Of a DNA stretch of 64,000 bases, positions 34,251 to 45,143 are shown piece by piece. Origin of the DNA: Eupeodes corollae (Eukaryota > Arthropoda > Insecta > Diptera > Syrphidae); NCBI RefSeq assembly GCF_945859685.1, contig NC_079147.1:89954315-90018314 (forward strand), in the 5' to 3' direction. Numbering within the stretch: the stretch's first letter is position 1; each line of letters begins with the position of its first letter. A program made the position numbers and the translations under genes. The notes under the pieces are model-generated. The model made no database searches and was not told the origin of the DNA. It saw only the letters and a program-made list of their open reading frames with translations.

Positions 34251-35463
34251 GGGGAGAGTACGATAACTTTGGCGCCGAGATATAATAACGGTTTTTGGTA
34301 GAGGGGTTTAATACAAGCATTTTTTACTATGGGAGGGGGGGGTCTATCTCCCCCCGTTTAGGCGGTAGGGGCAATTTAAAAAAACATGTACTTTAAATGG
34401 AAAAAAAATAATTAAAAAATAACGATAATATTTACAATTAAGTATTATACCTTTTTTTAAAGCCAACGCTTGTGTCTAGTAGCTTGTTTTTAAATCAAGT
34501 CAAAACTATGCATAGTTTGCGAAAAACACTGTTTTAAACTCAAAATTTGGTAAAAAAAAAGTTAAAAATATGGTTTAGAGTGTAATATTTCAAAACTTTT
34601 AGATTATCTACAATTTTTTTTTTTAGAATACATTGCCCTTATTTATTTTTTAACGAAAACTGAAAACTAGATGTTTCTATGTCTTCTAGTTTTTGAGAAA
34701 ATTGAAAATTACCAAAACAAAATATTTCAATTAAATTACTTTTTTTATATCCAGTTTATTTAGATGCATATGAAATTTTGCATGCACTCACCGAACCTTT
34801 CACCCTCTCCACCTTGCACCCACCCTAACTCGCACCCACCCCAAATCCTATAGTGAGCCCAAGCAGGGGGTTGCAGGGGGGCAGCATGCCCCCCCTTACG
34901 GATCCCACTGTTGCATACAACCAAACTTGCACCTACCATTGTTACTATCAAAATAAGATTTTTGAAGCAAAAAAAAAGAATTAAATTAAAATAGTAGTTG
35001 TGGTTATTTTCAATTTTCTCAAAAACTAAAAGACATAAAATCATCTAGTTTTCAGTTTTCGATCAAAAATAAATAAGAGCAATGTATTCTAAAAAAAAAA
35101 ATTGTAGATAATCTAAAAGTTTTGAAATATTACACTCTAAACCATATTTTTAACTTTTTTTTTACCAAATTTTGAGTTTAAAACAGTGTTTTTCGCAAAC
35201 TATGCATAGTTTTGACTTGATTTAAAAACAAGCTACTAGACACAAGTGTTGGCTTTAAAAAAGGTATAATACTTAATTGTAAGTATTACCGTTATTTTTT
35301 AATTATTTTTTTTCCATTTAAAGTACATGTTTTTTTAAATTGCCCCTACCGCCTAAACGGGGGGAGATAGACCCCCCCCTCCCATAGTAAAAAATGCTTG
35401 TATTAAGCCCCTCTACCAAAAACCGTTATTATATCTCGGCGCCAAAGTTATCGTACTCGTGCC
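34251..35463. mobile_element. Foldback element: ~490-bp inverted arms, C-rich loop
   Basis: Left arm 34251-~34740 and right arm ~34976-35463 are highly similar in inverted orientation (for example 'cgataactttggcgccgag' at 34261 against its complement at about 35434-35452; 'gcatagtttgcgaaaaacac' at about 34510 against about 35195). Outer ends are GGGGAGAGTACGATAAC and GGCACGAGTACGATAAC. The loop (~235 bp) is C-rich ('cctctccaccttgcaccc', 'cccccccttacgg'). 8-bp direct repeats flank it, as for hAT or P-type insertions. No transposase, so non-autonomous. Arms contain G/C runs near 34330-34360 and 35355-35385. Confidence 0.85.
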
Positions 35464-35471
35464 AAAAGATA
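35464..35471 (+). repeat. 8-bp target-site duplication (right)
   Basis: AAAAGATA, identical to 34243-34250. Confidence 0.75.
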
Positions 35472-37799
35472 ACTTAAATGTTTTAAAAACGACTATCTGA
35501 GTATGTATGTACTGAATTATCTTAATTGTATTTAAGACTTTAGTTTGTTTTTATAAATAAATTTATATTTTGACATGTACTGCACTCTTTTCAATTTAAT
35601 TTAAATTACTTCAATTTAAGTAAATTTAAATTTGTTTATATGTATAAAAGACATTTGTTGTGTATTTACGAAGGAATTTGTTTGTGTTTTGGGTCAACAT
35701 TTTTAATTTTCTGGCTACAACGAATTGAAATATAATGTAAAAGAAGGCAAAAGAATGCAAAATATGTATAGAATTCAAAAGAATGCAATACAACGAACAA
35801 GAATACAAGAATGCTGTCAAAAGATTGCATTCAATTGATTGAAATAGTAACATAATAAAAAGGTAACTTTTCAAAGCAGAACCTCTAGTAAGAAAGAAAG
35901 TCGATTGCAATAAAGCGACACGAATGACATTTAAGTGACTCTAGCACAACTTGAAAGTATATACAATTTTTCGTTTAGAATTCATTTAAAAGCCCTTGAT
36001 ATTTTAAATTTTTAAAATAAGGACAACCTTCAATTCATTTCTTCTTTTCTAATTCCATATCAAACTCCTTAAGTATCTAGAGTATAATTTACAGGATTTC
36101 ATGTTTTTTGTTAACATCCATGTTCTCACTTCAGAAATTTGGAACTTTAAATCAAATAATTCATATATTATACAACACCACCCTAGAAATTTCATTTACG
36201 GAGAAGACGAATACATTTTAAGAGTAGATTTGACTTATCACATTTCTTACCACGTACAGCGTCAAAATATAAATTCCTAAGTTTTTATAGTTTTAAACTT
36301 ATAAAATAGCACCAATGACATCAATATCCAGTCACGTTCAAGTTCACGACTCACGACCTAAATGTGATAAGTTTCCCCTCATAAATAGTTTTGAGGAACT
36401 TTCAAAATTAGCTACGATGCTATCCATAAAACCGAACCACACTAATATGAAACTGTGGTGTGTAATGTTTTCGGTTTACGGTATACCCCCACCACCCGAA
36501 TATTATAACTACTATTTGATATTAAAATCAAATGAAATGTTGCCTTATCGCCAGAACGCGTTACTTTTTTGCAAAATCGTTCCCTCGGCTCCTCCGTTAA
36601 GAGAAACAAAACTTTATTGTTTGCGAAAAACGAACCAACTTTGATTACCTAATATAAAAAGCAAAAATAAAAAATGACAGTTTACAACAAAGCATCATCA
36701 CTGATAGTCTTGGCGTAGGATAACGTAGGTAGCATTATACCTTTAGCAGAAAATTAAATTATTAAAAGTTTGAGAAGTTTCCTTTTATTTTTCTACTAAA
36801 ATATTTTTTTATTAAATATTTTGATGACAAAGGAATATAAAGCACAAGTAGAAGTTTAAAATGTTATTATGCAAGCATCAATGATATGGAAGCGATTCGA
36901 GTATGACATTGACAGTTACAGTGACAGGATAAAAAGTTGTAGGTAATGGATTTTGTTTTAAAAAAACAAAACTTAAAAGCTTTTTTCGATAAGAATCAAT
37001 TTATAATAGGAAAAGAAAAAGACAAGGTTAGACACTCAATGACATTAATACCTGGATGGAATCACGGTGGAATGTAATTTCACTTATTTTGGTTTATTAT
37101 TTCTTGTGAGCATTTTAATGGAATGAAACTTAACTTTGAAAACTTGTCTAATAATTTATAAAAGTTTAAGCTTACTTTTTAACTGTCAGTGGAATATAAC
37201 TTCTTCGTTCAGTATGAATATTTTTTCTGCTTGCATTCGGTGAATGGTGTGCACTCGATAAGAGAAATTAATCATAACTATGATATTTATTACGTTATCT
37301 TTTTAAGGACAGTGTTGGTTTCAGGTTTGTGTTAAATTAGAAATAGAAATATTTCAAAATAGCTCGTTAAAACTTTTCATTGCGGCACAGCATGTCCATA
37401 TTATCCAACTCGGGAAAAAGAAATTCTACTCTTGTATAATCGACCAAAACCACTCGATGTCGATGATCACTATTCATCGACATCGAGTACTTTGACATAT
37501 TTAACATCAAAAACATGGCCTCAATCACTTCTTAACAGTAGTTAAGCACATACCGCACTGTCATTTTCAAATGTTTTACGCCGTAGCTTCTAAGGGTTAT
37601 TTAAATTTTAAGGGCTGTATTTGAATGTGAATCACACCTAAACGTCAAGTTTTTTTCTACATTTCATTTGATATATCTCAATTGCAGGCTTATTCAGTTG
37701 AAACCAAAAAAACACACAAAATCAAAAACAGCATATCTTGAGGGTATACTTCCTGACTTTACCGGTCGATTTAATGGTCTAAATGTGCATACTTTCGAA
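35472..37799. other. Noncoding region, possible host DNA
   Basis: About 2.3 kb. An open frame at 36315-36644 (109 codons, Pro-rich 'YGIPPPPEYYNYYLIL') has no family I recognise and no splice or promoter context. Degenerate 'aagaatgcaa' repeats occur at about 35745-35830. A perfect hairpin lies at 37452-37488. Otherwise nothing recognised. Confidence 0.4.
37452..37488. repeat. Perfect 15-bp inverted repeat with 7-base loop
   Basis: ACTCGATGTCGATGA (37452-37466), loop TCACTAT, then the exact complement (37474-37488). Within each arm 'TCGATG' is repeated. Function unknown; it could form a stem-loop in RNA or be a paired protein site. Confidence 0.8.
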
Positions 37800-37819
37800 A
37801 AAATCGTGCAAAAATTTGA

Positions 37820-39176
37820 GAAAACTCGGTCTTAAGTAAGGTTAGGTTAACGTGGCTGCGGTTTAGAATGCACACACTTAGGCCAAAAGAAAGTCCCATT
37901 GTGATACCACATGAATCTAGATAATTACTTCTTACTAGTCGAACCATTTTGAGCTTTTTAAAAAGCAAAGAAGATGTTTGATATCCTTTTTTCGCTAGTT
38001 CACTGGGATTATCAAAAGAGTAGTCCCCCAGATGAAGTTTGCGTATGAGTGAAAGAGCAGGGAAAGTGCAGAGGAGGTGAGAGATTGTTTCCTCTTCTTC
38101 TTCGTCCATACAGCTCCTACAGAAGTCATTTGAGGCTACACCAAGTCCGGTTGCGTGTCTGCCTATAAGACAGTGTCCCGTAAGGACACCTATTAGGGAG
38201 CTAATATGAAGTCTGCTTTAGAGCGCTTTAGGTCCAGTGAAGGCCATATGAGTTTTGTGGCTGCGCATGTTGGTAAGCTGTGCCACCTAGAATTTGCTAT
38301 CGCAAAAGCTGTTTCTTTTAGCATAAGTTTACATGTAGCTATCGGTATGCCTATCTTCTCCCTTTCAGGTGAAATAGGTTTGACGGTTCCATTTTTAGCG
38401 AGTTAATCGGCTCTACAATTACCTGTGATGTCTCTGTGGCCCGGCACCCAACAGAGGTGAATGTTAAATTGCTGCGCCATCTCCATAAGAGACGATCGAC
38501 AATCTAGGGCCGTCAAAGATTTGGTCGTGACACCGTCAAGGGATTTGATAGCAGCTTGACTGTCAGAGAAGATGCGGATATCAGAAGTTGATATCACGTT
38601 TTCTCTTAGCCAGGAGAGAACCTCTTTGATCGCCAAAATTTCCGCTTGAAAAACGCTACAATGATGAGGGAGGCGGAATGAGATGCTTAGATTAAGCTTT
38701 TCTGACTCTACACCACTACCAACTCCCTCATTTGTCTTAGATCCACCTGTATAAAAATGAATACTTTTGTTATCCAGGAGTTTTTTGTCTTCCCATTCAT
38801 CTCTGGATGGAATGGATACCTGGAAGTTTTTTCCAAATAGGGGTTTGTGAATAGTGTAGTCTATGTACTTTGGTATAGAACCAAAGAGGTTCAAAATGAT
38901 GGAGTGTCCCACATTGTTGTTGGTCCATTGAGATGAGGCGTCGAGTCTTATCGCTGTACTCACTGCCACTTGTTTACTGAAGATTTCGAGGGGTGTCAGA
39001 TGGAGGAGAGTGTCTAACGCTGCTGAGGGTGTGGTTCTCAATGCCCCGCTTATGCAGAGACATGTAGTGCGCTGAACTCTGATGAGTTTGTCGCAGTTTG
39101 TGACTTTCTCCAGTGCAGTCCACCATAGCGGATGTGTAGTACCCGTGGCATGATGGTTAGTGCGTTGGACTGTCAT
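37820..39176 (-). pseudogene. RNase H domain and C-terminus (LOA copy 1)
   Basis: Continues the LINE protein after the SINE. RNase H motifs: 'HFYTGGSKTNEGVGSG', FQAELLAI-like FQAEILAIKE, RIFSDSQAAIKSL and WVPGHRDITGNCRAD. The first catalytic Asp (TDGS in the intact copy at about 48790, where it reads NDGS) is Gly here, so the domain would be inactive even if expressed. The tail has 'CRSCMDEEEEETISHLLCTF' (38040-38120), a Cys/His cluster typical of these LINEs. Confidence 0.8.
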
Positions 39177-39456
39177 GCAAGGGGTCTTGGGTTCAATCCC
39201 TGCCTGTGCAATCTTAATTTAAAAAAAATTAATTTTCGCGGGTACTGCCTCTTGCGAGGAATTGACAAATTCTCCAAGAGTAATTCTTGTCATGAAAAAG
39301 TGCTTTCTCAAAACTAGCCGTTCGGATTCGGCCTTAAATTGTAGGTCCCTTCCATTCCTGACAACAGTACTCGCACACAGGAATGGTTGAAAGTTGTAAG
39401 TCACTAGGCCCTGGTTCACAAAGGACTGTTGCGCCACCCCATTTGATTTGATTTTG
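39128..39456 (+). mobile_element. tRNA-derived SINE, copy 3, inside LOA copy 1
   Basis: Flanked by direct repeats AGTCCACCATA at 39117-39127 and 39457-39467. The duplicated bases encode the LINE's Trp-Trp-Thr on the minus strand, so the LINE reads 'LIYGVAVWWT' on one side and 'WWTALEKV' on the other. A box TGGCATGATGG at 39147, B box GGTTCAATCCC near 39190, RTE-like 3' end (GGCCCTGGTTCAC, GACTGTTGCGCCACC). Confidence 0.9.
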
Positions 39457-40461
39457 AGTCCACCATACTGCAACCCCGTAAATAAGTATTGGTCGGATGA
39501 CCGATGTGTATAGCCAGTAGGTTATGCGAGGTTGAAAACCCCATTTGCTTCCTAAAGCTTTCTTGCAAAGGAAAAGAGCTACTGTAGCTTTTTTAACTCT
39601 TTCCTGTATATTGGATTTCCAACTTAATTTTTTGTCCAATATCAGACCAAGGTATTTGGCTTCATTGGCAAAAATTAGTGGCACACATTTTATAAAAGGA
39701 GGTACAATTACTGGGATCTTGTATTTCCGTGTGAAGAGGACGAGGTCTGTTTTTTGAGGATTAATACTAAGTCCGCAGTGATCAGCCCATCTAGTGCATT
39801 TTTGGAGGAGGTCTCTCAGTGTATTAGGATGTTCCCCTGTGACGGCGATAGTAACATAATCGGCATACGCAACCACTCTGTAGCCTTCCCTCTCAAGGGA
39901 TATTAGTAGTTCGTTAACCACTATGTTTCACAGCAGAGGAGACAGAACACCACCTTGCGGAGTGCCTCTACTGACAGAACTTTTTGGGCAAAAATCTCCC
40001 AAACTAAAGTTAATGATCCTACTTTTTAGCATTAGATTAATCAACTCACAGATTGAGTATTCGAAGTTTAAGGTCGTCATAGCAGAAGTGATAGCGGATG
40101 TGTCAACGTTGCTAAAAAAAGCGCCCTCAATATCCAGGAAGGCCACCATAGTATATTCTTTTTGCTCTAGGGAGTATTCGATAGTTCTAACCAGAATGTG
40201 CAAGGCTGTTTCTAACGATTTACCTTTGCAGTAAGCATGCTGAGACATTGATAGTCTCTTATCAATGCTGTTACGTGTATGGATATCGATCAGTCGTTCC
40301 AGAGTTTTGAGAATGAAAGATGATAGGCTAATAGGTCGTAGGACTTTAGGGTTGACATGCAAGCATTTGACCGCTTTGGGAATGAAAACTACCTTTACAT
40401 ATCTCCATCGCTGAGGTATATAGACCAGATTTATACAACTTTTGAAGATCATCATGGGCAA
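39334..40461 (-). pseudogene. Reverse transcriptase (LOA copy 1), YADD mutated
   Basis: RT blocks: LRPISLSSFILKTLERLIDI, MSQHAYCKGKSLETALH, FLDIEGAFF (motif A), SRGTPQGGVLSPLL (motif B) and VAYADYVTIAV (motif C) near 39860. Motif C should read YADD; the second catalytic Asp is Tyr here. The frame continues to 'NPQKTDLVLFTRK', KYLGLILDKKLSWKSN and LIYGVAVWW, where the SINE cuts in. A stop or frame change also lies at about 39925. Confidence 0.82.
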
Positions 40462-40905
40462 AGTTATATCAATGGTATATTGTTGCTCAGCTGGTACGAT
40501 TTGATCTGGACCTGGAGATTTGTAAGGTTTGAAACTATTCAGAGCTCATGTCAATTTTTCTTTTGTTACCAGACCTTAAGTAAAAATTAAGTTAATACCC
40601 GACCCAGGAATGTTTGTTGTATTAACGGATTGGGAGCTATCCGGGAAGTGGGTGTCTAAAAGCAGGTTTAGCGTTTCTTCGCAAGAGTTAGTCCATGTAC
40701 CATCTCTTTGGATTTGTCGAGAGAATCTTCCTTATCCTTGATGCCTCCGAGGATTCTTCTATGGAGTTACAGAAGAATCTCCATGAGGATCTTTTGACTT
40801 TTCTCAATTCTAGTTTATAGTTCAGCAGCCCACCAAAATGGTTTCTTCTTTCCCCACACTGTAGTGAGGGGCAGGCAGTTTCCATGGCTTTATTGAGGGC
40901 TGCTG

Positions 40906-41807
40906 TTAGCTCATCGACCTTTTGATCGAGTTCAAGAGCGTCGCCCTATATTTTGGCCAATCTGTTTTCCTATAATTCCGGAATTGGATCGGCTTGGGGG
41001 TCCCTTCAATAAGTGTGAATTGGATGAATTTATGATCAGAGAACGAGTTCTCCTTTGATACTCTCCAATTAAATATTTTATTTGAGACAAGAGTCAAATC
41101 TAAAACTACTTGTCGATTTTTTGTGACGAAGGTTGGTTCACTACCTACATTACTTACTACCAGATTACTTGTTAGAATATAATCTAAAAGAGACTCACCT
41201 CTGTTATTTATATCGGTACTACCCCATGTAGTATGGTGAGCTTTGGCATCACAACCGATAATTAGGTTTGTTTTCTGTCTTGTTGATTCAGCGACCGTCT
41301 TCTCAAGAATGGACCCTGGTGGTCGTGGCCCAAATATGCTGATACCAGCCAGTAGGTATGGTTATCTTTTACCATACTGGCTGTGGTGACGTCTTTACCA
41401 CTGAAATTAGGGAGTAAAAATACATTTAGATTACGTTTTACTAGTATGCAGGACCTTGGGTTACCTTTTCCTGTTACATATAGCACGTAGTAGCCAGGAG
41501 TTCTCAATCCTCGAACCAGGGATTTCACAATCCAAGGTTCTTGGATGAGAACGACATCTTCTCCAATTTTTGTCAGGCGGAGAAGAAGGGAGGCCGAAGC
41601 CGTTATATAGTGTTGGAGGTTAATCTGTAGTATTTGCAGCATTTTGGCTACAAATAGATCAACCTCCACCACTGTTAAATCCAGCTGATCCAGATCAGAC
41701 GAAGAGGAATAAACTTTTGACGTTTTCAGGAAAAGACTGTGCTGCGACAGAAGAGGGCCCCGCCATATTTTCATCCACATCCAATGATTGGAGGGTGATG
41801 ATAGCAC
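40906..41807 (-). pseudogene. APE-type endonuclease (LOA copy 1), broken
   Basis: Opens LQILQINLQHYITASASLLL (about 41640), then 'VVLIQEPWI' with the metal-binding Glu, and later 'ENSFSDHKFIQFTL' (about 41040) with the terminal Asp-His motif. These are the start, middle and end motifs of AP-endonuclease-like nicking enzymes of LINEs. At least one frameshift near 41262 and stops separate the parts. It would nick target DNA for primed reverse transcription. Confidence 0.75.
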
Positions 41808-42330
41808 TGGGACCCCCTACGTCTTGCGACACAGCTTCGGAAGAAGACTGTACAGGGACAGAAGAAGGCCCAGGTAGATCATCATCAACGTCCAAGGATG
41901 GGAAGGTGATAGCAGCAATGGGACCTTTGGTTTGTGGAGGTTCGTATGAAGCGCATAAACGCGGTGCGTGACTTACTCGAAGCCGGAGTGGGCTCCTCCA
42001 AACAATTTTGTCGTTTTGACATGAAGTCGTAGCGACTAGTTTTATCTAGAATGGATTTAGCCCACTCCTGCCTCTTGCTAAGGATCGGATTACTTCCCCT
42101 AATGTTGAACCAGGGGATTTTAGAATGCTCATCGCATAGCGCCGTTGTTTATAGGAGCTCCTAGAAGCAATCTGGAGAGGTTTAATTTCTTTGGTAGTGG
42201 AAAGATCATTATTAACGAACTTTCCACTACAGACCTGAGAAAGCGTTTTCGTCAGTGATGCATCCTTTACCGTACCAGAAGATGGGCAGTGACTTGGCAC
42301 AAGTCTTTCTACGGTGTTTGGCACAGGAGT
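41695..42330 (-). pseudogene. LINE ORF1-like remains (LOA copy 1)
   Basis: Upstream of the endonuclease in transcription order. Two open pieces: one ending 'TLGEVIRSLARGRSGLNPF' (42046-42324) and one with two acidic repeats of the form S-L-D-V-D-(D/E)-N/D-(L/M)-A/P-G-P-S-S (41695-41895). No zinc knuckle is readable. Position suggests the nucleic-acid-binding ORF1, but this is by context only. Confidence 0.45.
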
Positions 42331-42889
42331 AACGACAGTCGACGTTGCCGCCGAACTGCCGCCCGTTGTAGCTGGAGTACTGGTACCGGTTTGACGTTTT
42401 TGCTAGGGATTTTGTTTTTGTTTATACATTTGGACTCCCACGAGCAGGTGAAGTAAAGGGGGGTCCACCTGTGCAGAGATTCGCTACACAGATAAGGCTG
42501 GCTAATCAGGAGGTCGCCTGGTATCTGGATACTCTGTTAACGACTGAGCTATTTTTAGAAATTGGGCCCTCAGCCTGGCTAATCATCGGCACGGGTCGTA
42601 TAACACCTTAGATCTAGCCCAATAAGGAAGTTAAAGGGAGGGATATGTTTTGAAAAAGAAGAGACGAACAGCAATTAAGCCAGAAGCGTCCCAGGAAGGA
42701 AACAGGGTATTGACAGAGAGTGATGCAATATACAGTCAGGGAATAAGGAGCTATTAGCCAGCATAATAGCACAAAGCCGACGTAGGAGGCGGTAAGGATT
42801 TAGAAAGAAGAGGGGCGAGCGAGCTTTAGTTTCATATACTTAAATAATTCTCGAGAATCATTGGCCTTACTCAGGTTCTACAACTCGAC

Positions 42890-43300
42890 AAGTTCGACGC
42901 TCAGGTAGAAGTCGGTAATAGAAGATGTGCAAAAACCAGTGCATAGTACTGCATACTTCTACAGCTCGTACTGCATTAAATATTGCTGCTGTTGGCGATA
43001 GTGTGGCTGAAGAACCGTCCACCTCAACTCGTCGTCGGGCCCTACATTGTGCATGAAGACTTGCATTTACACGCTTCCAAGGTGCAATGGGCTCAATAAC
43101 TAAAGTCTCTTGATCATTTCAACCATCGTTAATGCTCAGAATGGTGGTAAGAAATGGCAACAGTGGATGATAACTTTCGAAAATTGTATCCTCAGTGATT
43201 AGGTGTACGTCCGTAAGCCAGCATCCAAAAATAATGGACACAAAATAAACAGAGAATGTCTATGATTGATTTAAAATGCAAAGGAGTTTAAAGTATAGCT
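42890..43300 (+). mobile_element. Mariner transposase relic
   Basis: Mixed-frame translation shows 'DSVAEEPSTSTRRRALH' (about 43000-43050), 'EDLHLHASKVQWAQ-LKSLDH' (about 43055-43115) and 'TVDDNFRKLYPQ' (about 43160), corresponding to the middle of mariner transposases up to just before the first catalytic Asp, then a jump to an element 3' region. No intact ends found. Heavily decayed. Confidence 0.55.
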
Positions 43301-43355
43301 TTTTAGGAAAAATACAATTCAAATTGTTTTGAAAACTACTCTACTCAATTGAGTA

Positions 43356-43722
43356 AATTAACGAATCGCGGATTCGTATATGAAAAAAAGCGAACGCCAA
43401 CCCCTGAGGGGCTGGCCCAACGGTTCGACTTACGGAATAAATAAACGGTTATTAAATTTGACAATATATTTATTTAACGACTAATCAGGTCCGGGCTCAC
43501 AATTGAACTGATTAACTTAAAACTAATTCCCTAAAATAACACCTAACGGCGTGCATCGATGATTGCTGCGTCAGCGACCTTGATACTCGTAGTGTCGGTG
43601 CATTCACCTCAATGCACCGTTGTCCAGAATATGATACCCACCAATCGTGGGAACTTATGAGAATATGCTGTTATGCTGAATTGGCAAATCATAGTCGCGC
43701 GTGTTGGCGCGAGGTGTTAACT
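43356..43722 (-). repeat. 3' LTR of env-only element
   Basis: 367 bp, identical to 45516-45882. On the minus strand it opens AGTTAACACCTCGCGCC and closes GATTCGTTAATT. Confidence 0.92.
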
Positions 43723-43735
43723 CCTCCCCCTTTGA
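43723..43735 (-). promoter_or_regulatory. Polypurine tract (plus-strand primer)
   Basis: Minus strand TCAAAGGGGGAGG lies directly against the 3' LTR start. This is the expected site and composition of the RNase-H-resistant primer for second-strand synthesis. Confidence 0.85.
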
Positions 43736-43761
43736 AAATCTACGTCCCGTAGATCAGTATT

Positions 43762-44994
43762 TTAAGATGAGATGTTAGGGGTAGGTAGCACCGGTGGTGG
43801 TAGGATTTGGATCTTTGGTAAGTCAATCTTCCTATGCAGCTTGCGCCATATCATCCATACAACTATTGCCAATATCAGGAGGATCGTCACATCCGTAGCA
43901 GTATAGGTGTTTAGCCGATATGATAGGCCATTCAGGATCTTGATGTTCTTGATGCTCATGTCATGAAGGTATTCGATGTCCACTTTGTTCACTTTCAAGG
44001 ATGTGTTGGTTAAAACTGGTGGAAGCGCTTGAAGCGATGTTGCCGTCAGGCTAACAAATGTTCTGTTATTTAGTCGAATTGATTCATTGTAGAGCTGGAT
44101 CAAATATGTACCGGAGAGATCCTTTGATATGTTCTTGCTATATAATTTTCCTTGGAAGTTTGTGACAAATATCGTGTCTTCCTTGATCAGTTCCGTAATA
44201 CTGGCTGTATTGGTACGAATTGCACAATTAGCGTGCCCTCCTTTAAGCAACCGAACTACGCATCCCTCTTCTTCCAATTTTTCTAAAGAGCTTTCATCAC
44301 AAGTCGTCATGTTGCCCATACTAAGGCAGTTGGATATTATGCCATAGGTATCTTCATGGTTTGCTAGAATCTTAGAATAAGGTAGGTCGACTTGCTTTCC
44401 TCCCAGGATTGACGCTCTGGTCAATAACAAGTTGTACTCAGTCCTGCTGACTTTAGGCATAGATAGTACGTACAGTAGGATGGAATCGTTGGTATAGACT
44501 GATGGTTTACCAAATTGCAAAGCCTCCACAACGTTAGCATATGGTAAAGTTTCAACTTCGCTGATAAGCCTGTTGATCTCTTCATGGTCCAAGAGATTTG
44601 TATTTACGATTCCGCTTCTCGCCATCTGGCAGGCGCGAACAATTTCGTTTACATCTTCTTTCACCACTAATAATTCGTCCATAACGTTTTGCTCGTGGAT
44701 AGCCCTATTAGACGATGACGTTTGGATTACGGTGCTGTTAATGACCTGGTTGATCCTTTGGGTGATATCCTTTGTTATCTTAAGGATCCTCTCGTTTATT
44801 TTGTATTGATGATTATTATTCTCGATTATGTTGTTCTCGTTTTTGAGCACTTCATCCCAATCTGCTGCGTCAGGGTTACCGGCCAACCATTTCCACGCAG
44901 AACCAATCCAATTAATCGACCTTTGCCTTCTATGCATTTTTCCTTTGAGCATATCGATTCGTTCGTGAAGCTGGGTAAGGTGATGGCGTGCCAC
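43762..44994 (-). CDS. env: Envelope-like glycoprotein, fusion subunit part (errantivirus)
   Basis: Uninterrupted 410-codon frame. Visible: a basic cleavage-like site Arg-Arg-Gln-Arg at residues 22-25, followed at once by a hydrophobic Gly/Trp/Ala-rich segment (27-39) like a fusion peptide; a Cys cluster at roughly residues 220-260; N-glycosylation motifs; a transmembrane helix at about 366-383; and a short basic, Pro-rich tail. This layout is that of the membrane-anchored subunit of insect retroviral Env (F-like). The frame opens at a GTG with no upstream in-frame ATG before a stop about 15 nt earlier, so the 5' part (signal peptide and first subunit) is missing or supplied by splicing. Family assignment is by architecture; activity is unknown. 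Confidence 0.8.
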   Translation of the reverse strand: MARHHLTQLHERIDMLKGKMHRRQRSINWIGSAWKWLAGNPDAADWDEVLKNENNIIENNNHQYKINERILKITKDITQRINQVINSTVIQTSSSNRAIHEQNVMDELLVVKEDVNEIVRACQMARSGIVNTNLLDHEEINRLISEVETLPYANVVEALQFGKPSVYTNDSILLYVLSMPKVSRTEYNLLLTRASILGGKQVDLPYSKILANHEDTYGIISNCLSMGNMTTCDESSLEKLEEEGCVVRLLKGGHANCAIRTNTASITELIKEDTIFVTNFQGKLYSKNISKDLSGTYLIQLYNESIRLNNRTFVSLTATSLQALPPVLTNTSLKVNKVDIEYLHDMSIKNIKILNGLSYRLNTYTATDVTILLILAIVVWMIWRKLHRKIDLPKIQILPPPVLPTPNISS

Positions 44995-45143
44995 GATTTT
45001 CTTTTCAAATTAGGAATAATATATATATATCCTTTCTTTGAATAGCTTAATGCTTCAAGGATCACTTTTTCTATAGAATATAGATAAATTATGGGCTCTT
45101 TTTTCCCACTCACACAATTATCATAACTTCCTCGCTTTAGTCT

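Larger units (their letters stand above)
37800..42830 (-). mobile_element. LOA-like non-LTR retrotransposon, copy 1
   Basis: Minus-strand LINE of about 5 kb with, in transcription order: GC-rich leader (~42400-42830), ORF1-like remains (~41700-42330), APE-type endonuclease (~40900-41640), reverse transcriptase (~39480-40460), and RNase H plus Cys/His tail (~37820-39176). Endonuclease, RT and a RNase H domain in one protein is the plan of LOA/I-group LINEs. A SINE is inserted at 39128-39456. The element is broken by frameshifts and stops. A second, shorter copy is at 46935-49557. Confidence 0.82.

Noticed and set aside
34780..34920. C-rich loop as a CpG island or gene
   Set aside because: Short, few CpG, and confined to the loop of the foldback element; no coding signal.
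36315..36644. 109-codon frame as a host gene
   Set aside because: No recognised domain, no splice context, and chance frames of this size occur; left as unassigned.
44129..45045. Plus-strand frames opposite env
   Set aside because: Antisense shadows of the 410-codon env frame; hydrophobic look comes from the complement of the coding strand.
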